NCBI GenBank assembly: GCA_902766255.1
Contig: CACXCS010000038.1
Location: forward strand, 1-60,637
Source: an uncultured Bacteroidia bacterium
GTDB lineage: Bacteria > Bacteroidota > Bacteroidia > Bacteroidales > UBA932
Direction of reading: 5' to 3'
Length of the DNA stretch: 60,637 nucleotides
Under the pieces are notes generated by a model. That model searched no databases. It was given only the letters and a program-made list of their open reading frames with translations, and had not been told where the DNA came from. A program made the translations under genes and the position numbers. This document shows positions 52,017 to 60,545 of this stretch, piece after piece; within the stretch, counting starts at the first letter, position 1, and each line of letters opens with the position of its first letter.

Positions 52017-53498
52017 ATGAAAAAGATAATACTTGCCGCAATATCCATCTGCCTGGTTTGTTCCTGCAGTGATTTCCTGAATATCCGCACCGAGGGCACC
52101 ATGCCCACCAGCGGAACCGATTACACCAAGAGCGAGGCCATCTTCCAGAGCGTCAGCGCCGCTTATGCCACCATGCGCCTGTCAGAGGGCCGTGCTTTCT
52201 CGTATGTGTCTGTGCTTGAAATACCTTCCGACGACGCCGACAAGGGCAGTATCGAATCCGACAGCCCGGCCGCAGGCGAAATGGACAAGTTCACCTTCGA
52301 TCCCACCAACAGTCTGATCAACGATATGTGGATCCATTTCTTCGACATGGTATCCGCAGCCAATCATGCCGTCGAGGAGCTGGCCGAGTTCAAGAAGAAC
52401 ATGAACACCGACGCCGACCGCGCCTACTGCGACCAGTGCGCCGGCGAGGCCAAATTCATACGTGCCTATGCTTATTTCAACCTTGTCCGGCTGTTCGGGA
52501 CCGTGCCCGTCGTAGACCGTACCATGAGCGCCTCGGAGCTGGCGTCCAATCCCGCCAAGAGCGAGGAAGAACTGTATAAATTCATCTATGGTGACCTGGA
52601 CGCTGCCATAGGAGTGCTGCCGGTATCTTACTCCAAGTCCTATCCCGGGCGCATAGGGGTTTACACCGCCCGTGCACTCAAGGCCATCGTCGCCCTGTAC
52701 CGAAAAGACTGGGCGGAGGCCGCCACGCAGTGCGACCTGATCATGGCGTCAAAGAAGTTCCACCTGCTTCCCGACTTTCGCAGTGTATTCTCGATGGACA
52801 ACGAAAACAGCGCGGAATCGCTGTTCGAAATTCAGGCTTCTTCGCTGGGACAGACATCTGGTGACGCTCCTTTGTGCTACTACGCCTTTATACAGGGGCC
52901 CCGCAACAACTCGCCCTCGAATATGCAGGGATGGGGATTCAAGGTGCCCAGCCAGGCCCTGGTCGATTTCCTTGAAGGCCGTGGCGACGAGCAGCGCCTG
53001 GCAGCAACCATCCTGAGGCGCGGCACTACCACTCCCGAGGGGGACGTCATTTCAGAAAAGTGCCCCAATCCTTATTACAATGGCAAGGTATACACTCCGT
53101 CGGAATATAACAACTGGTCTTTCAACGGATACGGTTTTGATTACAACATGCGCATTATCCGCTATTCCGAGATCCTGCTCAGCTTTGCCGAGGCAAAGCT
53201 TCAGGGTGCAGGCACGGGCACGTCTTCGGGATACGATGCCCAGACAGCACTGGATGAAGTACGCGCCCGTGCCGGCCTCGCTTCTGTGCCGGCAACGCTC
53301 CAGGCAGTGTATGACGAGAGACGCGCCGAACTTGCCATGGAAGAATGCCGGTTCTTTGACCTTGTGCGCACCGGGCAGGCCGCAACGGTTCTCGGCCCCA
53401 AGGGATTCAAGACCGGCAAGAACGAGCATTTCCCCATACCTTCCTCGCAGAGGCAGCTTAATACGCTGCTTCCGCAGTCTCCAGGCTATACTTATTAG
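52017..53498 (+). CDS. SusD-like glycan-binding lipoprotein
   Basis: A 493-residue SusD/RagB lipoprotein (lipobox VCSC, about 17, then DFLNIRTEGTMP). It forms the lid on the SusC channel. AEAKFIRAYAYFNLVRLFG (about 145-163) is the family TPR motif, and the C-terminus has DERRAELAMEECRFFDLVRTG. Follows susC by 12 nt. Confidence 0.95.
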   Translation: MKKIILAAISICLVCSCSDFLNIRTEGTMPTSGTDYTKSEAIFQSVSAAYATMRLSEGRAFSYVSVLEIPSDDADKGSIESDSPAAGEMDKFTFDPTNSLINDMWIHFFDMVSAANHAVEELAEFKKNMNTDADRAYCDQCAGEAKFIRAYAYFNLVRLFGTVPVVDRTMSASELASNPAKSEEELYKFIYGDLDAAIGVLPVSYSKSYPGRIGVYTARALKAIVALYRKDWAEAATQCDLIMASKKFHLLPDFRSVFSMDNENSAESLFEIQASSLGQTSGDAPLCYYAFIQGPRNNSPSNMQGWGFKVPSQALVDFLEGRGDEQRLAATILRRGTTTPEGDVISEKCPNPYYNGKVYTPSEYNNWSFNGYGFDYNMRIIRYSEILLSFAEAKLQGAGTGTSSGYDAQTALDEVRARAGLASVPATLQAVYDERRAELAMEECRFFDLVRTGQAATVLGPKGFKTGKNEHFPIPSSQRQLNTLLPQSPGYTY

Positions 53499-53508
53499 TA
53501 TTTTTTAC

Positions 53509-53516
53509 TATATTTG
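53509..53516 (+). promoter_or_regulatory. -7 element within the PUL
   Basis: TATATTTG, a perfect -7 box in the short gap after susD, 41 nt before the LamG lipoprotein. It could be an internal promoter; no good -33 box is seen. Confidence 0.4.
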
Positions 53517-53556
53517 TAAACTTTAGCAAACAGAAAAATCTATTAACCAGTTTTTT

Positions 53557-54420
53557 ATGAAAAAAATTCTTTTAACCATCACTGCCATGGCTGCAATGAT
53601 TGTCGTGGCTTGCAATCCTGAAAACCAGAAGAAGAACGATCCCGCCGGCGGAGTGGATGTAGGAACCGACGCTCTGGTAGCATATTTCCCCTTTGACGGC
53701 GATGCAGTGTGCAAGAAGACCGCCCTCACTCCCAAAACCGCAACTGTAGACTTCGTGGCCGGCCGCCGCAACAAGTGCCTCCAGGGCAAGGACGGCGCTT
53801 ATGTGCTGTGGGAGCTGCCTGCTGACAGCCCTCTCAAGAGCATGAAGGCCATTACCGTTTCCCTGTGGCTCAAGCAGGCCCCCATTCCCGCCGAGGAGAC
53901 TCCCGTGCCCATGTTCCTCGAAATCGGTCGCGCAGAAGACCATTTCTGGGGCAACTTCGCCATATCCATTGACCGTATCGGCACCAAGGATGAACCCTCG
54001 GACCTGCTGGCTATCAAGACCGCAACCCGCATTCCTTGGGAAAGCGCCTATGGCAACCTCTGGAAGACAGACCTCGAGGGTAAGTACGGCATCACCGGCA
54101 ATCGCTGGAACCATCTTATCTTCATCTATGACAACAGCGCATCCGAGTACCATGTGTATTTGAACGGTGCCGATGTTACTCCCGAGGATGCAGTCAAGTG
54201 CAACAATGCTGCAGGCAATCCTCTCGGCAACCTTGCTATAGCCGATTCCGACAACCTTGTTGTCGGCGCCTGGCTGCCCAAGGTTCTTGACGGAGCTCAG
54301 GACGAGTGGATGGGCTGGTTCAAGGGACAGATGGACGAACTCCGTATCTTTGACCGCGCTCTCTCGGCAACCGAGGCCAAGGCCCTGTACACCGCCGAGG
54401 TGTCCGCAATGACCGAATAA
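53557..54420 (+). CDS. LamG-domain surface lipoprotein
   Basis: A 287-residue lipoprotein (lipobox VVAC, about 19) with one concanavalin-like LamG fold: ALVAYFPFDGDA (about 44-55), ITVSLWLKQA, NRWNHLIFIYDNS and GQMDELRIFDRALSATEAKALY at the end, the classic LamG closing motif. Its place after SusCD is that of SusE-type surface glycan-binding proteins. No catalytic residues are apparent. Confidence 0.85.
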   Translation: MKKILLTITAMAAMIVVACNPENQKKNDPAGGVDVGTDALVAYFPFDGDAVCKKTALTPKTATVDFVAGRRNKCLQGKDGAYVLWELPADSPLKSMKAITVSLWLKQAPIPAEETPVPMFLEIGRAEDHFWGNFAISIDRIGTKDEPSDLLAIKTATRIPWESAYGNLWKTDLEGKYGITGNRWNHLIFIYDNSASEYHVYLNGADVTPEDAVKCNNAAGNPLGNLAIADSDNLVVGAWLPKVLDGAQDEWMGWFKGQMDELRIFDRALSATEAKALYTAEVSAMTE

Positions 54421-54435
54421 TCAATCTTTCAGCAT

Positions 54436-54466
54436 AAGGCCGGCCATTCCCATGACCGGCCTTTAT
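54436..54466 (+). terminator. Hairpin between LamG and second GH144 genes
   Basis: AAGGCCGG (54436-54443) pairs with CCGGCCTT (54456-54463), 12-nt loop, followed by TATT. The weak T-tract suggests partial termination or mRNA protection inside the PUL rather than a full stop. Confidence 0.5.
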
Positions 54467-54470
54467 TGTT

Positions 54471-56057
54471 ATGAAACGCCTGTATTTCCTGGCCTTGCTC
54501 GCCCTGTGCTCCTGCACTTCCGGAGGGGGCGGCGACTCCGCTCCCAAGACCGCGCTCATTACTTCTGCAACTCTGGGTGATGTTACCCTGAGGCATGGCA
54601 AGCAGGTGGGTGATGCGCCTGCAGGACAGGTGGAGATAGTACTGACATTCTCTCGCGAGGTCAACCCCCGGGAAAGCGCTGATGTATATTTCAGCGGCGG
54701 CGAGCTTGAATTCTCTCGCGGAGCCGACAAATTCTCTCTGGTGGTACGCCCCTCAGCCCCGCTGGATTATTTTACGGCGTACACTTTGAGCCTTCCGGTA
54801 GGCAAGGCCTTCGGAGTGAAGCTGGTGGAGGATTATGTGTTCAAGTTTACCACGGTTTACGACCCTTCGCCCAAGTTTCCCGATCTTCCTGACGATGACT
54901 TGCTCACGCTCGTTCAGAAGCAGACTTTCAAGTATTTCTGGGATTATGCACACCCTGTAAGCGGGCTTTCGCGCGAGCGGCTGGGGTCGGGTGAAACAGT
55001 GACCGCCGGCGGCTCCGGCTTTGGGATTATGTGCCTTCCTGTGGGTGTGGAAAGGGGATTCGTTACCCGCTCGCAGGCGGCGGAAAGGCTGAGGACCATA
55101 GTGAAGTTCCTGGGAGGCAAGGCCCAGCGTTTCCATGGGGCTTTTCCGCACTGGTTCAACGGCAGTACCGGCGAGGTGATTCCGTTCAGCAGCCGCGACA
55201 ACGGCGCCGACCTTGTGGAGACGGCGTTCCTGCTGGAGGGTCTGCTTGCCGCGGCCGGCTACTTTGACCGTCCCGAGGAGGCGGATATACGCAGCGGAAT
55301 AGATGCTATATGGCGCGCAGTTGAGTGGGACTGGTTCACCAGGGGCGGACAGGACGTGCTGTACTGGCACTGGTCACCGACAGGGGATTGGGCCATGAAC
55401 ATGCAGATAAACGGCTGGAACGAGGCGTTCATGGTGTATTACCTTGCCCGCCTGTCTCCTACGCACCCGGTTGGCGAGTCAGTGTACCGCAACGGCTGGG
55501 CTCGCGGAGGATCCATACGCAACGGTCGCAAGTTCTATGACATTACACTGCCGCTCGGGCCCGATTACGGCGGTCCCATGTTCTTTGCGCATTATTCCTT
55601 CATGGGCTTGAATCCCTGGGGGCTGGGCGACGAGTTCGCCGAGTCATATTGGGACCAGAATGAGGCCCACGCCCGAATCAACTGCGCATATTGCGAGGCA
55701 AATCCCCAGGGGCATGCGGGCTATAGCGCCCAGTGCTGGGGACTTACGGCCAGCGATGTGCCCGGGGGCTACGCGGCCAGTTCTCCGACCAACGACAGGG
55801 GCACTATCGCCCCGACCGCAGCGCTCGCCTCCATGCCATATACTCCTACGGAGAGTATGCAGGCCTTGCGCACTTTCTACTATGTTTACGGCGACCGCTT
55901 GTGGGGTGAATATGGCTTCTACGACGCCTTCTGCCTCGACTCGGCATGGTTCGCCAAGTCGTATATAGCCATCGACCAGGGGCCTATCGTGGTTATGATA
56001 GAAAACTATCGTACCGGCCTGCTGTGGGAGTGCTTCCGTAAATATTTCGACTCATGA
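54471..56057 (+). CDS. GH144-like beta-1,2-glucanase, copy 2 with Ig-like domain
   Basis: A 528-residue lipoprotein (lipobox LCSC, about 14). An N-terminal Ig-like domain (about 25-125, VEIVLTFSREVNP ... YVFKFTTVYD) precedes the PF10091 domain: GGSGFGIMCLP, GADLVETAFLLEGLL, VLYWHWSPTGDW, GGPMFFAHYSFMGLNP, WDQNEAHARINCAYCEANPQ and AIDQGPIVVMIENYRTGLLW. The added domain probably positions the enzyme on the cell surface. Its stop overlaps the acyltransferase start (ATGA). Confidence 0.88.
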   Translation: MKRLYFLALLALCSCTSGGGGDSAPKTALITSATLGDVTLRHGKQVGDAPAGQVEIVLTFSREVNPRESADVYFSGGELEFSRGADKFSLVVRPSAPLDYFTAYTLSLPVGKAFGVKLVEDYVFKFTTVYDPSPKFPDLPDDDLLTLVQKQTFKYFWDYAHPVSGLSRERLGSGETVTAGGSGFGIMCLPVGVERGFVTRSQAAERLRTIVKFLGGKAQRFHGAFPHWFNGSTGEVIPFSSRDNGADLVETAFLLEGLLAAAGYFDRPEEADIRSGIDAIWRAVEWDWFTRGGQDVLYWHWSPTGDWAMNMQINGWNEAFMVYYLARLSPTHPVGESVYRNGWARGGSIRNGRKFYDITLPLGPDYGGPMFFAHYSFMGLNPWGLGDEFAESYWDQNEAHARINCAYCEANPQGHAGYSAQCWGLTASDVPGGYAASSPTNDRGTIAPTAALASMPYTPTESMQALRTFYYVYGDRLWGEYGFYDAFCLDSAWFAKSYIAIDQGPIVVMIENYRTGLLWECFRKYFDS

Positions 56058-57319
56058 CAGAACTGTTCGACATGGCGCGCCCGCCCATCCGCACGCGGTG
56101 GTTCCTGCGCCCTTTAACTTATCTGCTCAGCCTGCCCGACGTGCTGGCCCACAAGACAATGATCCACTATGAGGGAACCAAGGATCTTAAAGGGCCGTAT
56201 CTGATTCTGAGCAACCACAATGCGTTCATGGACTTCAAGGTGCTCACCAAGGCTATTTATCCCCGCAGGGCCAACTACGTGGTGGCGATTGACGGATTCA
56301 TCGGCCGCGAGTGGCTGCTGCGCAACGTGGGGTGCATCTGCAAGCGCAAATTTACCAGCGACTCCACCCTGGTCAGGCAGTTGGTAAAGGTGGTGGAGAA
56401 CGGTGACGTGGCCGTCGTGTACCCCGAGGCCCGTTATTCCCTGTGCGGTACTACTGCAGTGCTTCCCGAGTCGCTAGGCAAGCTGTGCAGGCTGCTCGGG
56501 GTACCTGTGGCGGTGCTGATCTGCCATGGGCATCATGTCAATTCGCCTTTCTGGAACCTGCGTTCCCGCGGCATCAAGCCTACCGAGGCAGATTTCAAAC
56601 TGCTCTTTACGCCCGGGGACCTGAAGACCCTGACGGTGGATGAAATCAACGCCCGCCTGGTGCAGGCATTCCAGTACGACGATTTTGCGTGGCTGCGGCA
56701 GAAGGGCCTGCAGATGCATTACGACAAGCGCGCAGAAGGTCTGCAGAGGGTGCTGTATCAGTGCCCCTCCTGCGGTACCGAATATGAGATGTCCAGCCAG
56801 GGTAACGAGCTGATCTGCAAGCACTGCGGCAAACGCTGGACCATGCATCCCGATGGCGTGCTGGAGGCTCTGGACGGCGCTCCGACTGAGTTCCCGCACG
56901 TTCCGGACTGGTATGAGTGGGAAAGGTTGCAGGTGCGCGCCGAGGTTGAGGCGGGGACGTACGACAGCGGGGAACTGCCTGTTGATGTGCGCTCACTGCC
57001 CAACGCCCGCCGTTTCATCGCCCTGGGGAGCGGGGTCATGAGGCACAATATGGACGGGTTCAAGGTGCACGTGCGCGGCCTGCTGGGCAAGGAGTATGAC
57101 ATGGAGCTGCCCGTGCCCTCGCTGTACTCCTGCCATATTGAGTACAACTATCTTGACAAGTGGGGGGATTGCGTCGACCTCAACACTCTGACGGACACCT
57201 GGTACACCTATCCCAAGAGCGACCGGTGCTCAGTCACCAAAATGGCGCTTGCTACGGAGGAACTGTATTTTGCGTACCGCCGCAAAATAGGCAAACCCTG
57301 CAAGCCGGGCCTGGCTTAA
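56054..57319 (+). CDS. PlsC-like acyltransferase with zinc ribbon
   Basis: A 421-residue protein. The first half is a PlsC/LPLAT domain: SNHNAFMDFK (about 53-62) gives the HX4D site and YPEARYS (about 119-125) the substrate-binding EGxR-like motif, here PEAR. The second half is unusual: CPSCGTEYEM and CKHCGKRW (about 236-262) form a zinc ribbon, followed by a region of unknown fold. Coupled by ATGA to the PUL, though a link to glycan use is not obvious; it converges with the esterase, ends overlapping by 4 nt. Confidence 0.82.
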   Translation: MTELFDMARPPIRTRWFLRPLTYLLSLPDVLAHKTMIHYEGTKDLKGPYLILSNHNAFMDFKVLTKAIYPRRANYVVAIDGFIGREWLLRNVGCICKRKFTSDSTLVRQLVKVVENGDVAVVYPEARYSLCGTTAVLPESLGKLCRLLGVPVAVLICHGHHVNSPFWNLRSRGIKPTEADFKLLFTPGDLKTLTVDEINARLVQAFQYDDFAWLRQKGLQMHYDKRAEGLQRVLYQCPSCGTEYEMSSQGNELICKHCGKRWTMHPDGVLEALDGAPTEFPHVPDWYEWERLQVRAEVEAGTYDSGELPVDVRSLPNARRFIALGSGVMRHNMDGFKVHVRGLLGKEYDMELPVPSLYSCHIEYNYLDKWGDCVDLNTLTDTWYTYPKSDRCSVTKMALATEELYFAYRRKIGKPCKPGLA

Positions 57320-58167
57320 TCGAAATTCCGGGATGCGAAGGGCAGCGAAAGCCTGAGGCCCAGGTGCCAGTATTCCCAGTTGTGGATGCCGTTGCGCACA
57401 CGCAGCTCGCTGTGTATGCCGGCGGCTTTCATTTTGAAGTGGAATTCGGTCGAGAGATGCAGCAGGAAATCATCGTCGCCGCAGTCGATGAACCACGCTA
57501 CCGTACGCAGTTGCTCCCGGGTGGCCTCGGTGGCGTTGTCTAAAAAGTCCAGGGCAGAGTGTTCCCGTACGGCCTGCGATACCAGATACAGCTTGTCCTT
57601 GCTGACGTCATCTCCTTCTACCTCGCGCCCCTTGTCGTCAAGCCAGGGGCTCAGGGCATAGCAGCTCGAGAACATATCTGGATGCCGCTGGCAGTACACT
57701 ACGGAGCCGCCGCCCCCCATGGAAAGGCCCATGATGGCCCGCCGCCCCTTGCTTCCGCCGCAGGAATACTTGGATTCAACGGCAGGAATGAGCTCGCTGA
57801 AGAAGAAATCCTCGTAGCTCCAGCCTGGCATGTTGAAATAGCCGTTCCAGGTATTGTGCACGTCCGGGCCGCCTGCATTGGGCATTATGATTACCATCGG
57901 GGTCGCCTCGCCGGTGCCGGTCAACTCGTCGACGACGGTTTTCATGCCGCCCCTGTCGCGCCACGCCGTGTAATCGTCGCTCAGTCCGTGAAGCAGGTAC
58001 ACTACAGGGTAGCTGCGTCCGGCAGGGTTGAAGTCGTCCGGCAGGTATGCATTGAACTTGACGGAAATGCCGAGTACGCGGCTCCACAGGCTGTCGGTCA
58101 CGATTTTTCCAGCCTTTGCGGGCAGGAAGAACATTGCGAGCAGGATGACCAAAGATATCTTTTTCAT
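57316..58167 (-). CDS. CE1-like esterase
   Basis: A 283-residue exported alpha/beta hydrolase. Signal peptide to about 19; YLLHGLSDDYTAW oxyanion region; nucleophile Ser149 in GLSMGG; Asp in IDCGDDDF (about 228-235); and His in GIHNWEYW (about 263). This is the feruloyl/acetyl esterase-like (Esterase D) layout. Substrate unknown; it could remove acyl groups from imported or surface glycans. Confidence 0.88.
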   Translation of the reverse strand: MKKISLVILLAMFFLPAKAGKIVTDSLWSRVLGISVKFNAYLPDDFNPAGRSYPVVYLLHGLSDDYTAWRDRGGMKTVVDELTGTGEATPMVIIMPNAGGPDVHNTWNGYFNMPGWSYEDFFFSELIPAVESKYSCGGSKGRRAIMGLSMGGGGSVVYCQRHPDMFSSCYALSPWLDDKGREVEGDDVSKDKLYLVSQAVREHSALDFLDNATEATREQLRTVAWFIDCGDDDFLLHLSTEFHFKMKAAGIHSELRVRNGIHNWEYWHLGLRLSLPFASRNFD

Positions 58168-58257
58168 AACGAATGATTATTAGCAAGCATTCGCAAATAT
58201 ACGATATTCTTTTTTGTTATCCTGCCTGAAAAAGGGTAACTTGCGGCTGAAAAATCA

Positions 58258-58265
58258 TATCTTTG
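58258..58265 (+). promoter_or_regulatory. -7 element for the single-pass membrane protein
   Basis: TATCTTTG, ten nt before the ATG at 58275, so the transcript would be almost leaderless. TTG at 58241 is closer than the usual -33 spacing. Confidence 0.45.
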
Positions 58266-58274
58266 TAAGCTGAT

Positions 58275-59111
58275 ATGGACAAGGAACGCAAAATAAAGCC
58301 CTGGGTGACAGATTTGGTGGTTTCCATAATAGCTACCACCATTTCCATCGTACTCACTTTCGGTACCACCATGCTGATTGACCGCAACCGCCAGATAAAG
58401 GAGCGCAGGCTTACGGCATTGATGGTGATGAGTAATATCGAAACTTTTGCCCGCAGTATGGAATCCAAGGCGGAGGAGTTGGCACGCAAGGATTCGGTAG
58501 CCCAATGGCTGCTGAGTCTGCCGGTGTCGGATATCGAGCGTATCAGCCCGTCGGTATTCAACCAGCCCCTTATCGAGGTGTTCTATTTGTCTGAATTTCA
58601 TTATGATAAGACTGCCGAGGCAATATTCAGCAGCAATCTCGATACGTGGAAGAATCTCGGTAACTTCCAGTTTATCGATAATGTTGGATCGATATTCTCC
58701 AGCATGCACTGGATTGAGGATTACTGGAACCGCCAGGTTGAACTCCAGACCGAAGAATACAACCAGGTGCGCAAGTCGCCGGACGATTATCCGGGCGCAA
58801 CATTCCCTGCCAAGTATCTGAGTAACTGGCAAATACGCCTCAAGTTATCGAGAATTCACTCTATGCGGGAGTGGTTCGAATACAACGTGGCCCAGTTCCG
58901 TCAGTCCAACCGCAAGAACATGATGCTGATCGGCATTACCGAGCAGGAAGTCATGGACTTCACCGATGAGCGCATGACCGAATTCGATACCGGCGAGGAA
59001 CCGGTCAAAATGTCCGACTTCACCATCCCCGCGCCCAAAAAAGACAGCCTCCGCGCCACACTTCCCTATGCAATCCAGGTGGACAGCCTGCTGCGAAAAG
59101 CCGGACAATAG
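58275..59111 (+). CDS. Single-pass membrane protein of unknown function
   Basis: A 278-residue protein with one TM helix near the start (DLVVSIIATTISIVLTFGTT, about 13-32) and a helical soluble part of about 240 residues with charged heptad-like stretches (RQIKERRLTALMVMSNIETF). It resembles DUF6090-type Bacteroidetes proteins in layout only. No catalytic motif. Confidence 0.7.
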   Translation: MDKERKIKPWVTDLVVSIIATTISIVLTFGTTMLIDRNRQIKERRLTALMVMSNIETFARSMESKAEELARKDSVAQWLLSLPVSDIERISPSVFNQPLIEVFYLSEFHYDKTAEAIFSSNLDTWKNLGNFQFIDNVGSIFSSMHWIEDYWNRQVELQTEEYNQVRKSPDDYPGATFPAKYLSNWQIRLKLSRIHSMREWFEYNVAQFRQSNRKNMMLIGITEQEVMDFTDERMTEFDTGEEPVKMSDFTIPAPKKDSLRATLPYAIQVDSLLRKAGQ

Positions 59112-59154
59112 ACATCTGCTGGTATTATTGGGGTATAATTGTTAAAAATATATT

Positions 59155-59162
59155 TATATTTG
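59155..59162 (+). promoter_or_regulatory. -7 element for the peptide/kinase pair
   Basis: TATATTTG, a perfect -7 box, 29 nt before ATG 59192 (17 before ATG 59180). TTG boxes at 59128 and 59139 are not at consensus distance. Confidence 0.5.
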
Positions 59163-59191
59163 CACCGTAGTGTATATTTATGTTTTTAACA

Positions 59192-59344
59192 ATGAAGGGC
59201 TTATATATCAAACCTTCAACGAAGGTTATTGTTGTCAGGGCTAGCAGATCGTACCTGATTGAATTCGATCCCAACGTTTCTACCAGCGAGCAATTGAGCA
59301 TCCGTCCCGGCGGATCTGCCATGAATGCAGATCTCGACGTGTAG
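59192..59344 (+). CDS. 50-residue peptide, candidate kinase substrate
   Basis: A small open frame of 50 codons. It begins MKGLYIKPSTKVIVVRAS, like the MKKxYxKPxxxV leader seen on many small Bacteroidales peptides, and ends RPGGSAMNADLDV, a Gly/Ser/Asp-rich tail. It has a -7 box upstream and ends 12 nt before an HprK-like kinase gene, so the two are probably one transcript. It may be a precursor or substrate modified on Ser/Thr residues. ATG 59180 is an alternative start (adds four residues). Confidence 0.55.
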   Translation: MKGLYIKPSTKVIVVRASRSYLIEFDPNVSTSEQLSIRPGGSAMNADLDV

Positions 59345-59356
59345 GTAACAGCGCCT

Positions 59357-60373
59357 GTGCAATCAAAGTATTTCAACGTAGCAGGGCACATTTTCAAAGT
59401 GTGTCTTGAGGGTTCTTTATCCTTTTCAGAGCTTTCTGCTGAACAGCGCCGGGTTGCCCTGCGTTTGGGCGGCGGCGAAGATATAGGCATACGACCAGTC
59501 AGCGCAGGAGACTCAGACACGTGGCAGAACAATTACCGGCTGATTCAAGGTTCCGGGGACAAGCCCTTCAGTTTTTTTCCATACGCCCCCTTTGAATGTG
59601 CGGAAAGTCCATCTGAGATGACGTTTACCATGCGGTCAGGGACCTTTGCTGAGCGTGCAAGGTGGACATGGCGCTTCAGGAGTTTGTTCCAGGGAGGAGA
59701 GGTTTCCTTCTTCGACAGGGGAGAGCAGGTTATGATGGTATTTGGCAGAGGTCAGACGGCAACCGGCAGGGAAGATGTCTTTGTTCTTGACAAAGACTTC
59801 AGTAATGCCACGTATTATGCTGTACCTGACAAGGATACCTTTTCCGCGATGCGCAGGGTGGATATGGCATTGATGCAGCAGTATCTGTTTATTTCCAGCG
59901 GCGCCGGTACCCTCCTGACACATGCTTCCGCCGTTTTTTACAAGCATGGGGCAGTCCTGTTCTGCGCAAGGCAGGGGACCGGAAAAAGCACTCACAGCAG
60001 GTTGTGGCTGGAGCATGTTCCCGGATGCGGGCTGATTAACGACGATCATCCGGTGCTTCGCCGGGAAAGTTCCGGCTGGATGGTCTACGGGTCTCCATGG
60101 AGCGGCAAAACACATTGCTACCGCAACATATCAGTACCTCTTGCCGCCGTTGTCTATTTGGACAGGGGCAGCACCAATATCCTCGAACCCCTCGATCCCG
60201 TGCTCGCCTTTGCCGAGGCCAGAAATTCGCTCCGGGACTGGACCTGGCTTCAGGACGTCGTGGAGCACCAGCTCGACTCTCTTGCACAGCTCACGTCCGA
60301 AAGTCCCTTTTTCCGCCTCACCTGCCGTCCGGATTACGATGCGGTAGACAAGTGCCTGGCCGTATTGGATTAG
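59357..60373 (+). CDS. HprK-like serine kinase
   Basis: A 338-residue protein from a GTG start. The C-terminal half is HprK/PEPCK-like: FCARQGTGKSTHSRLW (Walker A, about 202-217), GLINDDHPVL with the catalytic Asp pair (about 225-234), GSPWSGK (about 245-251) and PLAAVVYLDRG. The N-terminal half (about 1-180) is a beta-rich region of unknown role. Relatives occur in peptide-modifying (lasso and other RiPP) clusters where they phosphorylate precursors. Here no HPr, PqqD or cyclase gene is visible, but the window ends nearby. Confidence 0.75.
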   Translation: MQSKYFNVAGHIFKVCLEGSLSFSELSAEQRRVALRLGGGEDIGIRPVSAGDSDTWQNNYRLIQGSGDKPFSFFPYAPFECAESPSEMTFTMRSGTFAERARWTWRFRSLFQGGEVSFFDRGEQVMMVFGRGQTATGREDVFVLDKDFSNATYYAVPDKDTFSAMRRVDMALMQQYLFISSGAGTLLTHASAVFYKHGAVLFCARQGTGKSTHSRLWLEHVPGCGLINDDHPVLRRESSGWMVYGSPWSGKTHCYRNISVPLAAVVYLDRGSTNILEPLDPVLAFAEARNSLRDWTWLQDVVEHQLDSLAQLTSESPFFRLTCRPDYDAVDKCLAVLD

Positions 60374-60374
60374 C

Positions 60375-60400
60375 CACGGCTGACGCCGTGCCTTTTCCCT
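60375..60400 (+). terminator. Hairpin after the kinase gene
   Basis: CACGGC-TGAC-GCCGTG (60375-60390) followed by CCTTTTCCCTT, starting two nt after the kinase stop. The T-tract is interrupted, so termination would be moderate. Confidence 0.45.
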
Positions 60401-60412
60401 TGGTCTCCGAGA

Positions 60413-60545
60413 GCAATACCCATCAGGGTGCGTGGTTGCACCCCGCTTTTTGTATGCCTGGACACCCTTACGAAAGCAGGCTTTCGACGGGCGTCAAGGC
60501 ATACAAAAACGCCGCACATTCGTGCGGCGCCCTGATGGCTGTTGC
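60413..60545. repeat. Long imperfect palindrome with three sub-hairpins
   Basis: A near-symmetrical unit centred at 60478/60479. Outer arms CCATCAGGG/CCCTGATGG, then side hairpins GGGTGC-GTGGTT-GCACCC (60426-60443) and GCCGCAC-ATTC-GTGCGGC (60511-60528), inner arms around TTTTTGTATGCCT/AGGCATACAAAAA, and a centre CGAAAGC-AG-GCTTTCG. It resembles dispersed intergenic repeats of Bacteroidales in style. ORFs read through it on either strand are not credible. 60546-60637 beyond it holds TGCCGA-ATTC-TCGGCA and no gene. Confidence 0.7.

Noticed and set aside
59125..59532. A 135-residue - strand open frame across the peptide gene
   Set aside because: It is antisense to a -7 box, the 50-codon peptide and the start of the kinase; no motif.
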